Assembly: GCA_034509425.1 (NCBI GenBank) | Contig: JAVTVJ010000132.1 | Location: 4,485,470-4,549,469, forward strand | Reading direction: 5' to 3' | DNA length: 64,000 nt | Source: Eopsaltria australis | Lineage: Eukaryota; Chordata; Aves; Passeriformes; Petroicidae | Shown: positions 60,823-64,000 of the stretch, piece by piece | Position numbering within the stretch: position 1 is the stretch's first letter | How the letters are laid out: every line of letters begins with the position of its first letter | Position numbers and translations under genes: made by a program | Notes under the pieces: generated by a model | Databases searched by the model: none | The model's input: only the letters and a program-made list of their open reading frames with translations | What the model was told of the DNA's origin: nothing

Positions 60823-63800
60823 AATTCCCCAAGAATCTGTCCATTAACCTCTGGGGACAGACACAATGTCTGTGGGAGCTAGAATCTGACTCTCTCTTTC
60901 ACCTTGCTCTCAGCCTAAGCAGTTAAATTATGCTTGTGGCTTAATCCAATTATTTAAAAGAGCAAACACAAATCAACTTTTCTGTGACCACTCATGCCCT
61001 TTAGACAGGTGGCACCAGGAGCCTTATAAAAATTATCTGAGGCGGACACAGAATTGCTGCTAAGGCAGAGGGAATGGATCTCAGTGGCAGGGCCCCACAG
61101 CACGTTTCCAAGTGGATCACGTCAGAATGAGACCAAAGACTGGAAAAAATGGCTTGAGAGCTCTACTCACTGTGCACTATAGATCTACTTGGTTTCCTGT
61201 CTGTGCACTGGAGATGGTGGTCCTTCCCTGGGGCACAGGGAGAGGAGGAGAAATGCATTAAATTCAGAGCTGCTGAGATAGAACAGTAATAGGGCTATAA
61301 AAGAAGGAGAAATGGCATTCTGGAACTACACAGCTATTATTGCATTATGCTGTTCAGGGCAAGTAAAAAAAATTAAAACTGAAGGATATATAAGAGGGGT
61401 GTAGAACAGAACAAGGAGATGGTGGAGAATGAAGGAAGCATGCTTAGTATCAACTTTGATATATTGCAATTTAAGTATGGTATATTTCCCTAGGCTTTCC
61501 TTTGCTTTAAAATATAGGTTGCTCTCCAACAGCGTTATACGGAAATTGAAATCCACTCAGAAAATGAATACCTCCCCCTACTCTCCCAAGCCAAGAAGAA
61601 AAGCTTCAAATATCTGCATTGGTACAGAGAAAAGAAGAAATGGAAGTGTTTAACTAACAAGGTTGTTGTGGAGATAAATTAATTCATTTATTTGAGTGAG
61701 AAAGTATCACAGAAAAAAAATGCACCAAGTATGAGATTTTCTGCTTGTGACCATTTCTTATACAGTTTGTAAAAAGTAACATCTCAAAATTTCAAGAACT
61801 CTGAATATAAAAATTGAACATTTCTGTGAAAAATTTTCCTGAAGAACATGAGTATACTATGTCTGAAGGACAAATTGACATTTACTATCTTAATTGGGTT
61901 AGCAAACAAGTGGTAAAGCAAACAGCAGCATAAAATTGTAATGCTGATCTTTCTGGTCTCCAGTCCCCTATAAAAGTACAGGAAATATGTTGCTGTGTTA
62001 ATCGTTCTGGAGTGCCAGCAGAAATTCACGTGGAGACAAAGGGAAAACTCTACTGACTGTCATTTTTATTGCAGAGGGAAATAATACCTCCATACAGGAA
62101 AAGATCAGGATCCAAATATGTAATTAAGGTTACAGATATAACAGAGAGATTACCCGATTTTAGTAGCCTCAGCAGGATTTGCTATTTAGTACCCATATGA
62201 AATTAAATCCGTCTTGCAAGAAAAAAGTGTTCACACAGAAACACTTAAATTTTTCTATTGTTTTTGCTAGTTATAACTTATGTGTGCAATACCTGTGCAG
62301 CATATACAGAAGGCATATATTACAGCTTATATAGACATTACCAGAGCTTTAGCTTGGCTCAGTGCAAAAAGTGTGAGTTTTAGAGTGCAAGTAAGGACTA
62401 AGTGCCCATGTAGTTAAGTATTCCTGAGACATGTTAAAATGTATCCTCTCCTTTCTGCACACAGTGTGGATCAGGGAGTGCTCCAAGGACTGAGTTAAGG
62501 CTGTACAGGGAACACTTGAGGCAATAAATAAAAGTTCCACCCATTTAATGTGGTAGTCATGTTATGGATGTCATGGTTAACTTACCAGCGTGTGCTCAGG
62601 GTACCTTTTTGTTTTGATACTGCCTATGCTCTTTTTTCTGCAACTGGTAAAATGCGTATGTCCCAGCTGACAAAATACAAAGTTATATAAACTTATCTCT
62701 GATGTAAATTAGATACTTTGATTTACACAGATGTTTTGAGATGGAAATATCTTCCTGTGACAGAGATTGAATTGTTCTCTTAACAGAATATCATTCCAAA
62801 ACAAAGACTCTTGCTTGGGGATATTTCCTGATCAAATAGCTTAAAAACGACTTAATATTTTTTATGTTGAATACTTTTTCACTGTTAAGATTGAAAGAAA
62901 AGCATCAAATCATGGAAATGGCAGTATTTTAATGAAAAATGTTTTAGTCTGAAAGTAGCAGAAGAGTTTGTCATCATTACTATCAATGGAGCATAAACAT
63001 TAATGTGCTTTCTTTTGGAAATAAATGTCACATACAGCATTACCGTTTAGAATATACACTTCTTGAAAGACCATACTTATCAATTTCCCCAGAAATTTTG
63101 CAGTATTTCAAAAATCCCTATTGATACCACATTATCTTCCATCTGGCTACTGCATCTTATTGCAAAAGCCTGGGTTTACACAATTTCTTCCTTCTGATGA
63201 TGGCAACTTAAAAAATACGTTGTTATCCAGAACACTCATCCCATTTTATAACACATGGGTCTCACTGGTTACTGATTAAGTGCTCATCTGATGGGTGCTA
63301 ATAGACACATTTGGTTGTTTCAGTTGTGAATGCCAGCGAAGGGAGCAGTTGACTGATGAAACTGAGGGTGGTGTGTAGCTATATATCACAGGTCTGCCAC
63401 AGCAGTGCCTAAGAACTGTTGTCATTGCCCTTTCATATATTTTAAGAAATGACCAAGGGGTTAGAACAATAAACTCTTACCACCAGAGACAAGATGAAGA
63501 AGTTACTCAAAGAACAAGCTCTTTCTCTGTCTCTGTGTCTCTCTCACCCCCTCCCCTCCCGTTTCTCCATTCCCTGTGGCCATGTCATATCACATACAAG
63601 CAGAGCAATTAGCAAGCTATCTTCAGAGTGAGAGGAAACAACAGAAGTGAGAGGGGAATGGACAGGTGGTGTGTGAAAGCATGTGTGCTCAAGCCATTCA
63701 TTATCTTGAGTGCAGTATTAATTTGTAAATGTTAAATAACAGCCCGATCCTGCAGTATTTCCACAGTCTGCTGGTACTGTCAAATGCTGATCATTTTAAA

Positions 63801-64000
63801 GAACTCCTTGCCATCAGAGGCTCCAAATGTTGCACCTGTCTCTTTAGTCCTTAGCATCTCTTTACCTTACTCCTGTCTCACAAGTATCTTAAGATGAAAG
63901 TGTTGGTCTTGTATTCCCAGCCTCCCTGAGTAGGCTCTACCATTATCTGACTAAAGGGGATGCAAAGAACTTTCTCGTGTTGGGTTTCATTTTGGCTGGA
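60823..64000. other. No recognised gene
   Basis: Unique sequence to the window end. Frames at 61326-61556, 61429-61653, 61784-62029 and 62349-62540 show no domain. A pyrimidine-rich tract lies at 63520-63566. Confidence 0.5.
63520..63566. repeat. CT-rich low-complexity tract
   Basis: TCTCTGTCTC-type units grade into CCCCTCCCCTCCC. It is a pyrimidine-rich simple repeat. Confidence 0.75.

Noticed and set aside
1..64000. CRISPR arrays, bacterial operons, rRNA or tRNA genes
   Set aside because: No regularly spaced repeats, ribosome binding sites with long frames, or cloverleaf-forming sequences were seen; the window is vertebrate.

Overview
The window looks like bird nuclear DNA. It is AT-rich, CpG-poor and almost entirely non-coding. 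Fourteen pieces of CR1 LINE, the dominant avian retrotransposon, are scattered through it, several ending in the CR1 octamer tail (ATTCTATG type). It also holds one solo LTR of an avian endogenous retrovirus. I saw no mammalian SINE or L1 sequence. The species cannot be fixed from this; a neognath bird is likely. I found no complete protein-coding gene, and nearly all open frames are short, AT-rich chance frames or lie inside repeats. The window reads as a gene desert or the inside of a very large intron.

Layout: 1-19 kb is unique AT-rich DNA with CR1 pieces at 453-935, 5621-5810, 8591-9280 and 11707-11832. At 19.0-20.3 kb lies an unusual CR1 piece, the 5' half of an element (ORF1 esterase and ORF2 endonuclease remnants) with no 3' end. 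20.3-32.4 kb is mostly blank, with one CR1 scrap, a poly-A run and a perfect 26-bp tandem duplication. CR1 copies follow at 32.4, 35.4, 38.1, 41.4, 44.0 and 44.6 kb. The copy at 35369-36310 is joined at its 5' end to about 140 bp that encode part of a MARK-family (MARK4-like) protein kinase in the same orientation. That is the structure expected if the CR1 reverse transcriptase switched templates onto a cellular mRNA.

44.8-57.5 kb holds a sharp 150-bp CpG cluster at 49.4 kb, two more CR1 pieces, a TA-rich microsatellite, and a candidate first coding exon at 53116-53286. That exon has an acceptor-like start, an ATG, a signal-peptide-like N-terminus and a GTAAGC donor. A solo LTR with a 5-bp target-site duplication occupies 57525-58408, followed by a GATA microsatellite at 60.8 kb and blank sequence to the end.

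No genes can be shown to work together here. The only possible host transcription unit is the CpG cluster (49.4 kb) as promoter feeding the exon at 53.1 kb on the plus strand, which is an inference. The leading candidate for something new is the CR1/MARK chimera, followed by the unassigned signal-peptide exon and the isolated CpG cluster.
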